64,000 nucleotides of DNA from Brevundimonas huaxiensis (GCF_014218725.1 NZ_JABBJE010000009.1:1-64000), one strand, 5' to 3'; shown: positions 26,875 through 36,854, counted from the first letter of the stretch. Translations and numbers: made by a program. Notes: generated from the letters alone by a model not told the origin.

Positions 26875-27600
26875 TCATTTCTCCTCGGGCTTTGCGCCCT
26901 TTAGCTGTGAGTTGGCGAGATGCGCCTGCCAGAGGTCCGGCCGTCGCTCCCGCGTAGTCGTCTCCCGCTGCGCCTCGCGCCATCCCGCGATCTTCTTGTG
27001 ATCGCCCGACAGCAGCACCTCGGGTATCTCAAGCCCCTCGAACGTCCGCGGTCGCGTGTACTGCGGGTGTTCCAGAAGCCCATCCTCGAAGCTTTCGGAC
27101 GACAGGCTGTCGCCTGAGCCGAGCACGCCGGGGATCAGTCTTACGCACGCCTCGATCGCGACCATCGCCGCCGCCTCGCCGCCGGCGAGAACCGCGTCTC
27201 CGACCGAGACCTCCTCGAACCCGCGTGCGTCCAGCACCCGCTGATCCACCCCCTCGAAACGGCCGCACAGCACGACGATCCCGTCGGCTTTCGCCCATTC
27301 CTTGACGCGCGCCTGGGTCAGGGGTCGACCCCTGGCGCTCATGTACAAAAGCGGCCGCTTGGGTCCCGGCAGGCTATCCACCGCCCGGGCCACAACGTCC
27401 GCCTTCAGCACAGCTCCCGGGCCGCCACCCGCAGGGGTGTCGTCCAGGAAGCCGCGCGTATCTGTGGAAAAGGCGCGAATGTCAACCGTTTCCAGGCTCC
27501 ACAAGCCCTTCTCGCGCCAAGCCGTGCCGATCAGAGACACCCCGAGCGGGCCCGGAAAGGCCTCGGGAAACATGGTCAGGACGGTGGCGGTGAACGGCAT
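26875..27600 (-). CDS. trmD: tRNA (guanine-N1-)-methyltransferase TrmD
   Basis: 241-residue SPOUT-class methyltransferase making m1G37 in tRNAs reading CNN codons, which prevents frameshifting. Motifs include [20 protein letters not shown], the trefoil-knot [32 protein letters not shown], and [20 protein letters not shown] loop, ending with the [12 protein letters not shown] segment. It is the first gene of the leftward trmD-rplS pair. No rimM or rpsP gene lies immediately upstream, unlike the classical rpsP-rimM-trmD-rplS operon. Confidence 0.97.
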   Translation of the reverse strand: MPFTATVLTMFPEAFPGPLGVSLIGTAWREKGLWSLETVDIRAFSTDTRGFLDDTPAGGGPGAVLKADVVARAVDSLPGPKRPLLYMSARGRPLTQARVKEWAKADGIVVLCGRFEGVDQRVLDARGFEEVSVGDAVLAGGEAAAMVAIEACVRLIPGVLGSGDSLSSESFEDGLLEHPQYTRPRTFEGLEIPEVLLSGDHKKIAGWREAQRETTTRERRPDLWQAHLANSQLKGAKPEEK

Positions 27601-27638
27601 GGCGGCGGCTCTTACACCAAACGCGCAGGAAATGCGCG

Positions 27639-28049
27639 TCAGCGGATCACCTGCGCCATGCCGATGGATTTCGGCATGGTCGGCGCAAAGCCGTATTGTT
27701 CATACAGTCGGTTCGCCTCTCCGTCCGCGATCAGGCTGACGTAGGCGCCCTGCGCGTGACTGCGCAGCCGATCCACCAAGGCCGTCATGATCGCCTTACC
27801 CAGGCCGCGCCCCTGATGTGCGGGTTCGATGGCCATATCGACGATCTGGAAGAAAAGACCGCCGTCGCCAATTATCCGCCCCATGCCGACCGCCTGACCG
27901 TCATGGCGCACTACTACGGCGAACCAGGTATGCGGCAGGCCGGCGATGGCATTCGCCTCAGCTTTCGGGCTCAGGCCGGCGTTGATCCGGAGGCGGAGAT
28001 AATCGGCGACCGAAGGCGTTTCGGCCGTCAACTCATAGCCGTCGATCAT
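27639..28049 (-). CDS. GNAT-family N-acetyltransferase
   Basis: 136-residue acetyltransferase. The acetyl-CoA-binding motif A is clear: [19 protein letters not shown] (Q-x-x-G-x-G type), followed by a C-terminal YEQYGF motif. The preceding [11 protein letters not shown] strand is typical of the small-molecule or arginine-like GNAT group. ATG 28049 overlaps the stop of the DUF885 gene (ATGA), so the two are translationally coupled. Substrate is not deducible. A longer open frame through the upstream gene is a shadow. Confidence 0.9.
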   Translation of the reverse strand: MIDGYELTAETPSVADYLRLRINAGLSPKAEANAIAGLPHTWFAVVVRHDGQAVGMGRIIGDGGLFFQIVDMAIEPAHQGRGLGKAIMTALVDRLRSHAQGAYVSLIADGEANRLYEQYGFAPTMPKSIGMAQVIR

Positions 28050-29881
28050 GCTTTCGGCGCCCCGCCGCCTGCCGCGATCCAGCTGTCCACCTGATCCTCC
28101 AGCACGTCCAGCGGCACCGAGCCGGAACCCAGCACGACCGCATGGAAGTCCTTGATGTCGAACCGGTCGCCCAAGGCCGTCCTGGCCCGGTCGCGCAATT
28201 CCTCGATCTTCAGCTCGCCGATCTTGTAGCTGGTCGCCTGGCCGGGATTGGTGATGTAGCGCTCGACTTCCTTTTCGATGTCGCGCTCGGACAGCAGGGA
28301 GTTCTGACGGAAATAGTCCATCGCCTGTTCGCGGCTCCAGCGTTTGGCGTGCAGGCCGGTGTCGGTCACCAGACGCACCGCGCGCCACAGCTCGGTCGAG
28401 AGCCGGCCGAAGTCGGAATAGGGGTCCTGATAGAAGCCCATCTCCTTGCCCAACTGTTCGGCGTACAGCCCCCACCCTTCCGCATAGGCGCCGTAGCCGC
28501 CGAACCGACGGAAACGCGGCAGGCCCTCGATCTCCTGCGCATAGGCGATCTGGAAATGGTGGCCCGGCGCGCCCTCGTGATAGCTGATGCCCTCGATCTG
28601 CGGCTTCAGAACCTGGGTCATGTCCGACAGGTTGACGTAGTAGATGCCCGGCCGCGATCCGTCCGGCGCGGGCGAGTTGTAGAAGGCGATCGAGGCCGTC
28701 GCCTCGCGGAACGGCTCCACCGCCCGCACCTCCAGCGCCGCCTTGGGCAGGGTCGAGAACCACTGCGGCGCCGCCGCCATTACTTGCGCGATGAAGCCGC
28801 GCGCGTCGGTCAGATACTGCTCCTTGCCCTCGGGCGTATTCGGATACTGGAACCGTGGATCGGTCTTCAGGAAGGTGAAGAAGTCCTGCAGCGAGCCGGT
28901 GAAGCCGACCTGGGTCTTGATGGTCTCCATATCGGCCTGGATGCGGGCGACCTCGGCCAGACCGATCTGATGGATCTGGTCGGCGGTCAGGTCGGTGGTC
29001 GTCGAGAGCTGGAGCCGGGCGTTGTAATAGGCCTCGCCCTGCGGCAGGCGCCACACGCCCGCGTCGCTGTCGGCCTTGGGCTGCACCTCGGCCAGGGCCG
29101 TCAGCACGGTCTCGAACCCGGCCTTGTAGGGGCCGGTCAGGGCGGCGCGGGCTTCCGACAGCAGCCGGTCCTTGGTCGCCTGATCGGTTTCCAGGGCCGC
29201 GACCTTCTTGTTGAAGTCGGCCCATACCGGATTGTCCGCCCCGTCGTCGAACGGCGCGCCGGTGATGACGTTGCGGGTGTTGGCGATGGACGGGGCGAAG
29301 ACGAAGCGCGGCGAGACGACGCCCGCCGCCGCGCGCTGACGCAGTTCCTCGGCCACCTGATCCATCTGCGTCTCGGCGGCCCTGATCCGCGCGACATAGG
29401 CCTCGGCGTCGGCCACGCTGGAGACCCGGTGGTTGTTGATCAGAAAGACCGGCAGGCTGGTCGTCGGATTGCCGTTGGCGGCGAACTGAAAGCCCCAGTC
29501 GCGCCACTGGTTCGACAGCCGCGCCTGCTGGACGCCATATTCGAACATCCGCCACGACAGCGCCGCCTGCGGCCCCAGCTTCTGCGGATCGAACTGGGCC
29601 TTCATCTGCGCCAGCTGCGCCTCCTGAAGCGCCAGGGCCCGGTCGGCGGCGGCGTCCGACACGTCGTCCAGCTTGTCGTAGTCGGTCTTGATGCCCAGCG
29701 ACGTCATCTGCTGCGGGCTCAGCGCGATCCGCGCCTGGAAGGCCTGTTCAAAGAAGGCGTTCAGCCGCGCGTCCTCGCTTTCGATTGCGGCTGTCGGTGC
29801 GGGGGTGGAGGTCTGCGCCAGCGCGGGAGCGGCGGACAGCACCGCCATCATGGCGGCGGACGAGATCAGAAGACGACGCAT
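28046..29881 (-). CDS. Secreted DUF885-family putative metallopeptidase
   Basis: 611 residues with a Sec signal (MRRLLISSAAMMAVLSAAPA, cleavage about residue 22). DUF885 proteins resemble M2/M32-type gluzincins; the metal-binding helix appears as YHEGAPGHHFQ (His-Glu and following His pair), with a downstream acidic residue in YAEGWGLYAEQLGKE. It probably degrades peptides in the periplasm. ATG 29881 is used; a TTG two codons upstream is possible. The partner GNAT gene overlaps its stop. DUF885 enzymes are common in multiple copies in Caulobacterales. Confidence 0.9.
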   Translation of the reverse strand: MRRLLISSAAMMAVLSAAPALAQTSTPAPTAAIESEDARLNAFFEQAFQARIALSPQQMTSLGIKTDYDKLDDVSDAAADRALALQEAQLAQMKAQFDPQKLGPQAALSWRMFEYGVQQARLSNQWRDWGFQFAANGNPTTSLPVFLINNHRVSSVADAEAYVARIRAAETQMDQVAEELRQRAAAGVVSPRFVFAPSIANTRNVITGAPFDDGADNPVWADFNKKVAALETDQATKDRLLSEARAALTGPYKAGFETVLTALAEVQPKADSDAGVWRLPQGEAYYNARLQLSTTTDLTADQIHQIGLAEVARIQADMETIKTQVGFTGSLQDFFTFLKTDPRFQYPNTPEGKEQYLTDARGFIAQVMAAAPQWFSTLPKAALEVRAVEPFREATASIAFYNSPAPDGSRPGIYYVNLSDMTQVLKPQIEGISYHEGAPGHHFQIAYAQEIEGLPRFRRFGGYGAYAEGWGLYAEQLGKEMGFYQDPYSDFGRLSTELWRAVRLVTDTGLHAKRWSREQAMDYFRQNSLLSERDIEKEVERYITNPGQATSYKIGELKIEELRDRARTALGDRFDIKDFHAVVLGSGSVPLDVLEDQVDSWIAAGGGAPKA

Positions 29882-30070
29882 GAACAACCCCTCGTGAAAC
29901 AGGGGCGCACCTTCGGGGTCGCGTGTGCGCGGCGCAAGCGCTCAATGCCCCGCCGTTGCGGCGATCGGACACGCCGACAGCAAAATCTTCGACACGGCGT
30001 CGCTTGATGCAACCCAAGTTCAGGGTCGGCGTTTCGACGAAACTTGACCATACCAACAAGGGTTCAAACC

Positions 30071-30208
30071 ATGCGCAAGATCATCACCCTGTCCATCGTC
30101 GCCGCCGCTCTGGCCGTGTCGGCTTGCAACACCATCGCCGGCGCCGGCCGCGACGTCTCGGCCGCCGGTTCGGCCGTCACGCAAGGCGCCAACGACGCCA
30201 AGAACTAA
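30071..30208 (+). CDS. Entericidin A/B family small lipoprotein
   Basis: 45-residue protein starting at ATG 30071. The signal MRKIITLSIVAAALAVSAC ends in a lipobox with Cys19. The mature peptide NTIAGAGRDVSAAGSAVTQG followed by ANDAKN is the entericidin pattern of small residues around a Gly-rich amphipathic segment. In Escherichia coli entericidins form an antidote/toxin lipoprotein pair; here a single copy is present, which is the usual state in alphaproteobacteria, where the role is unclear. A strong terminator follows, so it is monocistronic. Confidence 0.92.
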   Translation: MRKIITLSIVAAALAVSACNTIAGAGRDVSAAGSAVTQGANDAKN

Positions 30209-30232
30209 GGCTTTCTCAAAAGCCGATGTTGG

Positions 30233-30265
30233 AAAGGCCCGCCGGATCCCGGCGGGCCTTTCTCG
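30233..30265 (+). terminator. Rho-independent terminator after the entericidin gene
   Basis: A 13-bp stem AAAGGCCCGCCGG/CCGGCGGGCCTTT (30233-30261) with a 3-base loop, followed by CTCG; the pairing T's are within the stem. Confidence 0.85.
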
Positions 30266-30314
30266 TATCCGTCGCATGACGGTGTTACGGTGCGTCATCA
30301 TTCGGGAGACGGCG

Positions 30315-30707
30315 ATGGGCTTTCTGGACAATGTGGTGAAGGGTCTCGGCGACGACGCCGCAGGCGGTCTGAGCGATCTGCTCAAGGGTCAGGGCGGCGT
30401 CGGCGGACTGGCCGAGAAGTTCGGTCAGGCGGGCCTGGGCGATGTGATCGGCTCCTGGGTCGGCACGGGTCCGAACGCCAACATCTCGCCCGAGCAGATC
30501 ACGGCCGTCCTCGGCCACGGCCCGATCGCCGACATCGCCGCCAAGATGGGCGTGACCCCCGAACAGGCCGGCGAGACCCTGGCCGGTCTTCTGCCCGAAG
30601 CCATAGACCGCCTGACACCTAGCGGTCAGATCGACGGCGCCGACGACCTGCTTGGCAAACTGCCGGGCGGCCTGGGCGACATGATCGGCGGTTTTCTGAA
30701 GCGCTGA
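30315..30707 (+). CDS. YidB-like DUF937 protein
   Basis: 130-residue glycine- and leucine-rich protein beginning MGFLDNVVKGLGDDAAGGL. It contains the DUF937/YidB features: GLGDVIGSWVGTGPNANISP, the ITAVLGHGPIADIAAKMGV helix-turn and EAIDRLTPSGQI. No signal peptide or membrane segment. Function is unknown in all bacteria. ATG 30315 is chosen for its CGGGAGA site; an in-frame upstream start has none. It converges on the ampG gene with only four bases between. Confidence 0.9.
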   Translation: MGFLDNVVKGLGDDAAGGLSDLLKGQGGVGGLAEKFGQAGLGDVIGSWVGTGPNANISPEQITAVLGHGPIADIAAKMGVTPEQAGETLAGLLPEAIDRLTPSGQIDGADDLLGKLPGGLGDMIGGFLKR

Positions 30708-30711
30708 AGCC

Positions 30712-32478
30712 TCAGGACGGCTGGCCCTCGGTCGCCGCGATCGCAGCTTCCTCTTCCATCGCGGCCTTCTGGCGCGCCTGAAGCGCGGTCTGCTTGGAAG
30801 CCACGATGAAGGCCAGGACGATCCCGAAGACACCGATAATCGCTGAGTACAGGAAGAAGGCCACGTAGCCCGCGCCCAGCGCCGCTGGCGTCACGCCGCT
30901 TGTCGCGGCTCCGGTGGTCAATACGCCGGGTTGCAGATTGGCGAACAGCGCCCGCAGGCCAGCGAAAGGCCCGGTGCCCTCGGCGGCTCGGGCCGAAGCC
31001 TCGACGATCCGCCCCGACTGCGTCGCAATCAGCTTGCCGGGAAGGGCGTACAACGATGTGAACAGGGCGTACTGGGTCGCGGTGAAGCCGATCGACGTAA
31101 GGCTGGACATATAGGCGATCAAGGCGGTCCCGGCGTATCCGCTCGAGACGTTGTCCACGCCGATGGCGACGGTCAGGGCCGACAAGCTATGCCCCTGGGT
31201 CGCCAGCCAGGCGAAGATCAGGTTGGACACAGGGCTCATGAAAGCGCCGATCACCATGGTGCGGATCAGGCCGAGCTTGGCGACCGACCAGCCGCCGATG
31301 ATCACGCCCAGACTGGTCATGACCACGCCAAACACCTTGCGCACCTCGGCCAGCTCCGTCTTGGAAAAGCCGAGGTCGATGTAGAAGGGCGGCATGATGT
31401 TCAGCACGAAATCCGCCAGGCGATAGACGCAGATCAGCGCCAGGATCAGCGTCGCTACACCCGAGGAACGCCTGTAGAAATCGGCGAGGGGCTGGCCGAA
31501 CGATCCGGCGAGATAGGCGCCCGGCCGCGTCTTGGTTCCCGGCAGCGGCCAGCAGGCCATGACCATGACGGCCAGCCCCATGAGCACCAGAGCGAACTGC
31601 AGATAGACGCCCTCCGGCTTCGCCGCCAGCGCTGCTGCGACCGCAGCCTTGCCGTCCGGGCCGAGGCCGAAGAGCCCAAACAGGGCGTTCAAGGGCGCCG
31701 ACTGTCCCGTCAGGCCCGAACCCAGGAACATGGCGGCGACGCCGATGACCGCCAGACGCGCGATCCACTCGAAGATTTCCAGCTTTGGTCGCGAGGGGAC
31801 GTCCCCAACCGGGATGGCTCGGATCGAGTGCGCCTTCTCTCGCGGCGCAAACAGCACCCCGGCGATACCGATGCCCATGAGTGCGGCCATCACCGCGTAA
31901 GAGAGGTTCCAGTTATAGAGATCGGCCAGCACCAGCGGCACGGCCCCGGCCACGATCATGGCGACGCGGTAGCCCAGCTGATAGGCGGCGGCCATGGCGC
32001 CATGGCGGCTGTCGTCGGCCGCCTCGATTCGCCAGGCGTCGATGACGATGTCTTGGGTCGCGCCGAAGAAGCCGACCAGGGCGGCGAATCCGGCCACGGC
32101 GATCAAGGCGTTGGAGGGGTTCAGGGTCGAGATCGACCATAGACCGAAGATGATCACGCCCTGCGTGACCAGCATCCAGGCGCGTCGATGGCCAAGCAGA
32201 GGCGTCAGAAGCGGGACGGCGGTTCGGTCGATCAGCGGCGCCCAGACGAATTTCAAAGAGTAGCTGAGCGTGGCCAGGGCGAAGAAGCCGATCACTTCGA
32301 GCGTCAGGCCGCTCTCTCGCAACCAGGTGGTCAGGGTGTCGAAGATCAGCAGGTTCGGCAGGCCCGCCGAGAAGCCCAGCAACAGCATGATGAAGACGCG
32401 CCGCTCGCCATAGACGGCGAGGCCGCCGAAACGGCCGGCGGGCTTGCCGTTCGCGGGGGGATGGGCTTGATCGGTCAT
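30712..32478 (-). CDS. ampG: AmpG-type muropeptide MFS transporter
   Basis: 588-residue inner-membrane permease of the AmpG group of the major facilitator superfamily, which imports anhydromuropeptides for cell-wall recycling. About 12-14 hydrophobic segments are visible. Signature stretches are MLLLGFSAGLPNLLIFDTLT, SLKFVWAPLIDRT, FFGATQDIVIDAWRIE and the second-half FALFTSLYALPGKL. The C-terminal half is longer than Escherichia coli AmpG (491 residues) because of an inserted loop in the middle. ATG 32478 has normal upstream sequence; a longer frame upstream is not needed. Confidence 0.93.
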   Translation of the reverse strand: MTDQAHPPANGKPAGRFGGLAVYGERRVFIMLLLGFSAGLPNLLIFDTLTTWLRESGLTLEVIGFFALATLSYSLKFVWAPLIDRTAVPLLTPLLGHRRAWMLVTQGVIIFGLWSISTLNPSNALIAVAGFAALVGFFGATQDIVIDAWRIEAADDSRHGAMAAAYQLGYRVAMIVAGAVPLVLADLYNWNLSYAVMAALMGIGIAGVLFAPREKAHSIRAIPVGDVPSRPKLEIFEWIARLAVIGVAAMFLGSGLTGQSAPLNALFGLFGLGPDGKAAVAAALAAKPEGVYLQFALVLMGLAVMVMACWPLPGTKTRPGAYLAGSFGQPLADFYRRSSGVATLILALICVYRLADFVLNIMPPFYIDLGFSKTELAEVRKVFGVVMTSLGVIIGGWSVAKLGLIRTMVIGAFMSPVSNLIFAWLATQGHSLSALTVAIGVDNVSSGYAGTALIAYMSSLTSIGFTATQYALFTSLYALPGKLIATQSGRIVEASARAAEGTGPFAGLRALFANLQPGVLTTGAATSGVTPAALGAGYVAFFLYSAIIGVFGIVLAFIVASKQTALQARQKAAMEEEAAIAATEGQPS

Positions 32479-32521
32479 GCACGGCTCCGGCGCGGCGGCC
32501 GGAAACGCGGGCGCCTGTAAC

Positions 32522-34060
32522 TCAGCCGACCTTGGCGCGGATGTCGCGCTTCGTCCAGCGGGCGAGGGCGGCGCGAAGGGCCTCGGCGTCCAGCGGCTTG
32601 ACGATATGGTCGTCCATGCCGGCCTCCAGACAGGTGCGGCGGTCCTCGGCGAAGGCATTGGCGGTCAGGGCCAGGATCGGCGTCGTGTCACCCGCCGCGC
32701 GGATGGCGCGGGCGGCTGCGGGACCGTCCATGCCGGGCATTCGCATGTCCATGAAGACCACGTCGTAGCGCGCGCGTTTCAGCGCCGCGACGGCTTCGTC
32801 GCCCGTAGCGGCCGTCTCGACGGTGCAGCCCTCACGGCGCAACAGGGTGCGGGCCAGAAGCGCGCCGACGGGATTGTCCTCGGCCAGCAGGACGCGGATG
32901 CCGGCGAACTGCACGGGGGCGACGCGGTCGTCTTCGATCGGGGCGGCGCAGTGGGCGCTGGCCTTGTCCGGCGCCTCCGCGCCGATGGCGGCCAGGACGC
33001 GCTCGGCCAGGGACGCGCGACGCAAGGGCTTGATCAGATAGCCGTGGAAGCCGACGGCGCGATAGCGGGCGATCAGGTCGCGTTCGGCCGGTTTCAGCAG
33101 GACGATGCCGCGACCGCTCGAAGGCAGGGCGGCCAGCGCGCCCGCCGGGGCGTCGGCGTGATCGACCAGGGTCACCGGGGCCGCATCCGCCACGACGCCG
33201 CCCGAGGCCTCGATCTGCGCGCGAGCCGCCGACAGGACGAAAGGATCGACGGCGCGCACCGCGACCATCTGGCCGCGCAACGGCTTGTCACGCGCCACCG
33301 CGACGGCGGCGAAGGCGGCCTCGAAGCGGAAGCGGGCGCCCCCGCCGGTTGCGGCGCCGTCGGGCCGGCTCTCGACCTTCACCGAGCCGTCCATGGCGGC
33401 GGCCAGCTTTCGCACGACCGCCAGACCCAGGCCGGCGCCGTCCTGGCGGACCGCGTCGGAACTGTCGGCATGGCCGAATTCCTCGAAGATCCGTGTACGC
33501 GCCTCGGGCGCGACGCCGGGGCCGGTGTCGTCGACCAGGAAGGCCAGACGCGGCCGCGCCGCGCTGCCGCCGACGCGCTCGACCGAAATGCGCACGCCGC
33601 CGGTTTCGGTGAACTTCACGGCGTTGCCCGCCAGGTTGAAAAGCACCTGACGCAGCCGGCCTTCGTCCGCCAGCACGTCGGGCGCGTCGGCGGCGACCGA
33701 CCAGACGATCTCCAGCCCCTTGTCGTGGGCGCGCGGGCTCAGCAACTCGGCGACGCCGCGCACCAGACCTTCCAGGTCAACGGGCGCCAGGTCGAACTCC
33801 AGCGCGCCGGCCTCCAGCCGCGCATAGTCCAGCAGATCATTGACCAGACCCAGCAGATGTTCGGCCGACTGACGCGCGTTCTCGGCATAGGCGCGCTGGG
33901 CGCCGTCCAGCCGGGTCCGCTGCAACAGGTTGATCATGCCGATCACGCCGTTCAGCGGCGTGCGCATCTCGTGGCTCATCAGCCGCAGGAACTGCTGGGC
34001 GGGGTCGGCGGGCGCGCTCGTCCGCTCCTCGATCCGCTTCGTCGCCGTCCGTCGCGTCAT
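32522..34060 (-). CDS. Hybrid sensor histidine kinase with degenerate and intact receiver domains
   Basis: 512 residues, no membrane segment. HisKA has the phosphoacceptor FLRLMSHEMRTPLNG (about residues 25-40), HATPase_c has FNLAGNAVKFTETGG and VDDTGPGVAPEARTRIFEEF with GLGLAVVRKLA. Two receivers follow. The first (about 245-370) lacks the acidic pocket and phospho-Asp but keeps the KPLRRASL Lys, so it is a pseudo-receiver. The second has LLAEDNPV, the phospho-Asp in VFMDMRMPGMDG and IVKPLDAEAL. The N-terminus is short, so it senses inside the cell or through a partner. GGGGAGG precedes ATG 34060. Confidence 0.93.
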   Translation of the reverse strand: MTRRTATKRIEERTSAPADPAQQFLRLMSHEMRTPLNGVIGMINLLQRTRLDGAQRAYAENARQSAEHLLGLVNDLLDYARLEAGALEFDLAPVDLEGLVRGVAELLSPRAHDKGLEIVWSVAADAPDVLADEGRLRQVLFNLAGNAVKFTETGGVRISVERVGGSAARPRLAFLVDDTGPGVAPEARTRIFEEFGHADSSDAVRQDGAGLGLAVVRKLAAAMDGSVKVESRPDGAATGGGARFRFEAAFAAVAVARDKPLRGQMVAVRAVDPFVLSAARAQIEASGGVVADAAPVTLVDHADAPAGALAALPSSGRGIVLLKPAERDLIARYRAVGFHGYLIKPLRRASLAERVLAAIGAEAPDKASAHCAAPIEDDRVAPVQFAGIRVLLAEDNPVGALLARTLLRREGCTVETAATGDEAVAALKRARYDVVFMDMRMPGMDGPAAARAIRAAGDTTPILALTANAFAEDRRTCLEAGMDDHIVKPLDAEALRAALARWTKRDIRAKVG

Positions 34061-34131
34061 GACCGCCTCCCCATCAGGCACGGAGACTAGAGGCGGACGG
34101 TTAAGGATGTCTCCACCATGACGCGGGCGCT

Positions 34132-35748
34132 TCACGCGTGCAGGAAGGGCGTCTGCTCGTCATCGCCCTCGCGCAGGCCGAAGCCTTCATGGCGCTGCGC
34201 CACGCGGCGGTCGAAGTCGGCTTCGGCGCCGATGGTAGTGCGGCGATAGATCAGGGCCTCGGCGATGTGGCGACGCAGAACGCCGGTGCTGCCATCGAGA
34301 TCGGCGATGGTGCGCGCCAGGCGCAGGGTGCGGGTCCAGCCGCGCGCGGTCAGGCCGCCGGCCTCGCCCGCCCGCATCAGCAGCATCCGGCCCGCCTCGT
34401 CCGGCGTGGCGAACCGATCCAGCGTGGCGCCGGACGCGCGGGCGTTCAGGCCTTGGGCGGCGTCCAGCCCCGCCTCGCGCACCCGGTCCTCCTGCATGGC
34501 GCGGGCGGTCGCGACGCGCGCCCGCGCCTCGGCCGTGCCTTCGGCGGGTGGGGGCAGGGCCATGTCGGCGGCGGTGACCGGCGGCGTCTCCACCGTCAGG
34601 TCGATCCGGTCGAACATCGGACCCGAGACGCGGTTCTGATAGTCGCGCTGGCAACGCGGCGCCTTACCACACGCCCCGCGTCCGGCGCCGCCCATGCCGC
34701 AGCGGCACGGGTTCATCGCCGCGACGAGTTGGAACCGCGCGGGATAGCGGATGTGGGCGTTGGCGCGGGCGACAACGATCTCGCCCGTCTCCAGCGGCGC
34801 CCGCAGCGAGTCCAGGGCCTGGGCGCTGTACTCCGGCAGTTCGTCCAGAAACAGCACGCCATTGTGCGCCAGCGACGCCTCGCCCGGCTTGGCGCGAAGA
34901 CCCCCGCCGGTCAGGGCCGCCATTGAGGCGGAATGGTGCGGGCTGCGGAACGGGCGATCGCGGGTCAGGGCGCCGCGTTCGATCAGGCCGGCGACCGACC
35001 AGACCATCGAGGTCTCCAGCAACTCCTGCGGGGTCAGGGGCGGCAAGAGGCCGGGCAGGCGCTGCGCCATCATCGACTTTCCCGAACCCGGCGGGCCGAT
35101 GAACAGCAGGTTGTGGCCGCCGGCCGCCGCGATCTCCAGCGCGCGCTTAGCGCTTTCCTGACCCTTGACCTCGCGCAGGTCGGGCACGGCCTTGCCGTCC
35201 GCCAGCGGTCCGGGCTCGGGCGCGCGCAGCACCTGGGTTCCCTTGAAATGGTTGACCAGGCTGATCAGCGAGCGCGGCGCGAGGATGCGGGCGCCGCCGG
35301 CCCAGGCGGCCTCGGGTCCCGTCGCCTCGGGGCAGATCAGACCCAGGCCCATGGCGTCCGCGGCGACGGCGGCGGGCAAGGCGCCGCCGACCCGCGCGAT
35401 CTGGCCGTCCAGCCCCAGCTCGCCGATGGCGGCCCAGCCGTCGAGCGCATCGGGCGCGATCACCCCCATGGCCGCCATCAGGGCCAGGGCGATGGGCAGG
35501 TCGAAATGACTGCCCTCCTTGGGCAGGTCGGCCGGCGCCAGATTGGCGATGATCCGTTTGGCGGGCAGGGCCAGGCCGATGCCGGCGAAGGCTCCGCGCA
35601 CCCGCTCCTTGCTTTCGGCCACCGCCTTGTCCGGCAGGCCCACGATGTTGAAGATCGTGGGCCCGTCATTGCCGATCAACTGGACCTCGACGTCCACGCG
35701 CCGGGCCTCGACCCCGTCAAAGGCGACCGTGACAACCCGCGCGACCAT
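34132..35748 (-). CDS. comM: YifB/ComM-family Mg-chelatase-like AAA ATPase
   Basis: 538-residue hexameric AAA+ ATPase; ComM is a branch-migration helicase acting in natural transformation. The N-terminal LonC-like domain (VDVEVQLIGNDGPTIFNIVG) precedes the Walker A GPPGSGKSMMAQRLPG, Walker B NGVLFLDELPEY and the PCRCGMGG zinc-type cysteines (two CxC-like pairs with C-GKAPRC), ending with a helical ARGWTRTLRLARTIADLDG domain. ATG 35748 has GGGAGAA upstream. It follows gshB leftward by 60 bases. Competence itself is not shown by the window. Confidence 0.94.
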   Translation of the reverse strand: MVARVVTVAFDGVEARRVDVEVQLIGNDGPTIFNIVGLPDKAVAESKERVRGAFAGIGLALPAKRIIANLAPADLPKEGSHFDLPIALALMAAMGVIAPDALDGWAAIGELGLDGQIARVGGALPAAVAADAMGLGLICPEATGPEAAWAGGARILAPRSLISLVNHFKGTQVLRAPEPGPLADGKAVPDLREVKGQESAKRALEIAAAGGHNLLFIGPPGSGKSMMAQRLPGLLPPLTPQELLETSMVWSVAGLIERGALTRDRPFRSPHHSASMAALTGGGLRAKPGEASLAHNGVLFLDELPEYSAQALDSLRAPLETGEIVVARANAHIRYPARFQLVAAMNPCRCGMGGAGRGACGKAPRCQRDYQNRVSGPMFDRIDLTVETPPVTAADMALPPPAEGTAEARARVATARAMQEDRVREAGLDAAQGLNARASGATLDRFATPDEAGRMLLMRAGEAGGLTARGWTRTLRLARTIADLDGSTGVLRRHIAEALIYRRTTIGAEADFDRRVAQRHEGFGLREGDDEQTPFLHA

Positions 35749-35808
35749 GTCGTTCTCCCACCTGAGCGAGAGAACGAACCATGAACTCAAATCTAATTCA
35801 AGTGACGA

Positions 35809-36765
35809 TCACGCAACCTGCGCGGCGCGTTTGGCCTCGATGGCGTCCCACATCAGGGCCGTGGCGTCGATGCCGGTGAAGGCCTTCAACTGCTGGGCGC
35901 CGGTGGGGGAGGTGACGTTGATCTCGGTCAGATAGTCGCCGATCACGTCGATGCCGACGAAGATCAGGCCGCGTTCCCTCAGCGTCGGGCCGATGGCGGC
36001 GCAGATTTCCAGGTCGCGCGGCGTCAGCTCGACCGGCATGGCCGTGCCGCCGACGTGCAGGTTCGAGCGCACCGCGCCCGCCGCCGGGACGCGGTTGATG
36101 GCGCCGACCGGCTCGCCGTCGATCAGCAGGATGCGCTTGTCGCCCTTGGACACGGCGGGAATGAACTTCTGGATCACCAGCGGATCGCGGCTGCCTGCGG
36201 CATGGATCTCGATCAGGGCGTCCAGATTGGGATCGTCGGCGCGCAGCTTGATCACGCCCGAACCGCCGTTGCCGTGCAGGGGTTTCAGAACCACCTCGCC
36301 GTGCTTCTTGTGGAAAGCGTCAAGCGCGACAGGGTCGGCCGAGATCAGGGTCGGCGGTTGCAGGCCGGGGAAGGCGGTGACCATCAGCTTTTCGGGGGCC
36401 GAACGCACCTGGGCCGGGTCGTTGACCACCAGGGTCCGGGGATGCACCGTCTCCAGCAGATAGGTGGCCGTCACATAGGCCATGTCGAACGGCGGGTCCT
36501 GGCGCATCAGGATCACGTCCACGTCCTCGGCCAGATCCAGCTTTTCCCAGTCGCCGAAGTCGACGTGGTTGCCGATTTCGCGCCGCACGGTGATCGGGCG
36601 GGCGCGGCAGTAGAGGCGACCCTCTTCCAGCGCCAGGGTGCGGAAGTCATAGACCCACTGTTTGTGACCGCGCGCCTGGGCCGTCTCGGCCATCAGGAAG
36701 GTGGTGTCCCCGGCGATGTCGACGGCCTCGATCGGGTCCATCTGGATGGCGACTCTGAGGGTCAT
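35809..36765 (-). CDS. gshB: Glutathione synthetase
   Basis: 318-residue ATP-grasp ligase joining gamma-glutamylcysteine and glycine. Features are the N-terminal [37 protein letters not shown], the ATP-binding [37 protein letters not shown] and the metal/substrate [19 protein letters not shown]. Length is normal. It is the last gene of a leftward series (cnoX-like, LON-domain, Trm112-like, gshB). A palindromic repeat ends six bases before its ATG, leaving AAGAAC as the only ribosome-binding sequence. Confidence 0.97.
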   Translation of the reverse strand: MTLRVAIQMDPIEAVDIAGDTTFLMAETAQARGHKQWVYDFRTLALEEGRLYCRARPITVRREIGNHVDFGDWEKLDLAEDVDVILMRQDPPFDMAYVTATYLLETVHPRTLVVNDPAQVRSAPEKLMVTAFPGLQPPTLISADPVALDAFHKKHGEVVLKPLHGNGGSGVIKLRADDPNLDALIEIHAAGSRDPLVIQKFIPAVSKGDKRILLIDGEPVGAINRVPAAGAVRSNLHVGGTAMPVELTPRDLEICAAIGPTLRERGLIFVGIDVIGDYLTEINVTSPTGAQQLKAFTGIDATALMWDAIEAKRAAQVA

Positions 36766-36771
36766 GTTCTT

Positions 36772-36803
36772 GGGCCTATCGCGCGTCGCGCTACTTGAGG
36801 CCC
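36772..36803 (-). repeat. Intergenic palindromic repeat, copy 4 (before gshB)
   Basis: Complete copy with GGGCCT/AGGCCC outer arms and the core GCGCGTCGCGC (one base changed from TTC-type). It ends six bases before the gshB start. The 20 or so bases beyond it (36804-36830) are also GC-rich and partly palindromic. Confidence 0.85.
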
Positions 36804-36854
36804 GTTGGGCGCGCCGCGCTCCGGGCCAATGGATGTTCGGTGTTCTTGCGGCGG

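Noticed and set aside
30071..30208. Entericidin toxin-antidote pair
   Set aside because: Only one entericidin gene is present; no second small lipoprotein lies beside it.
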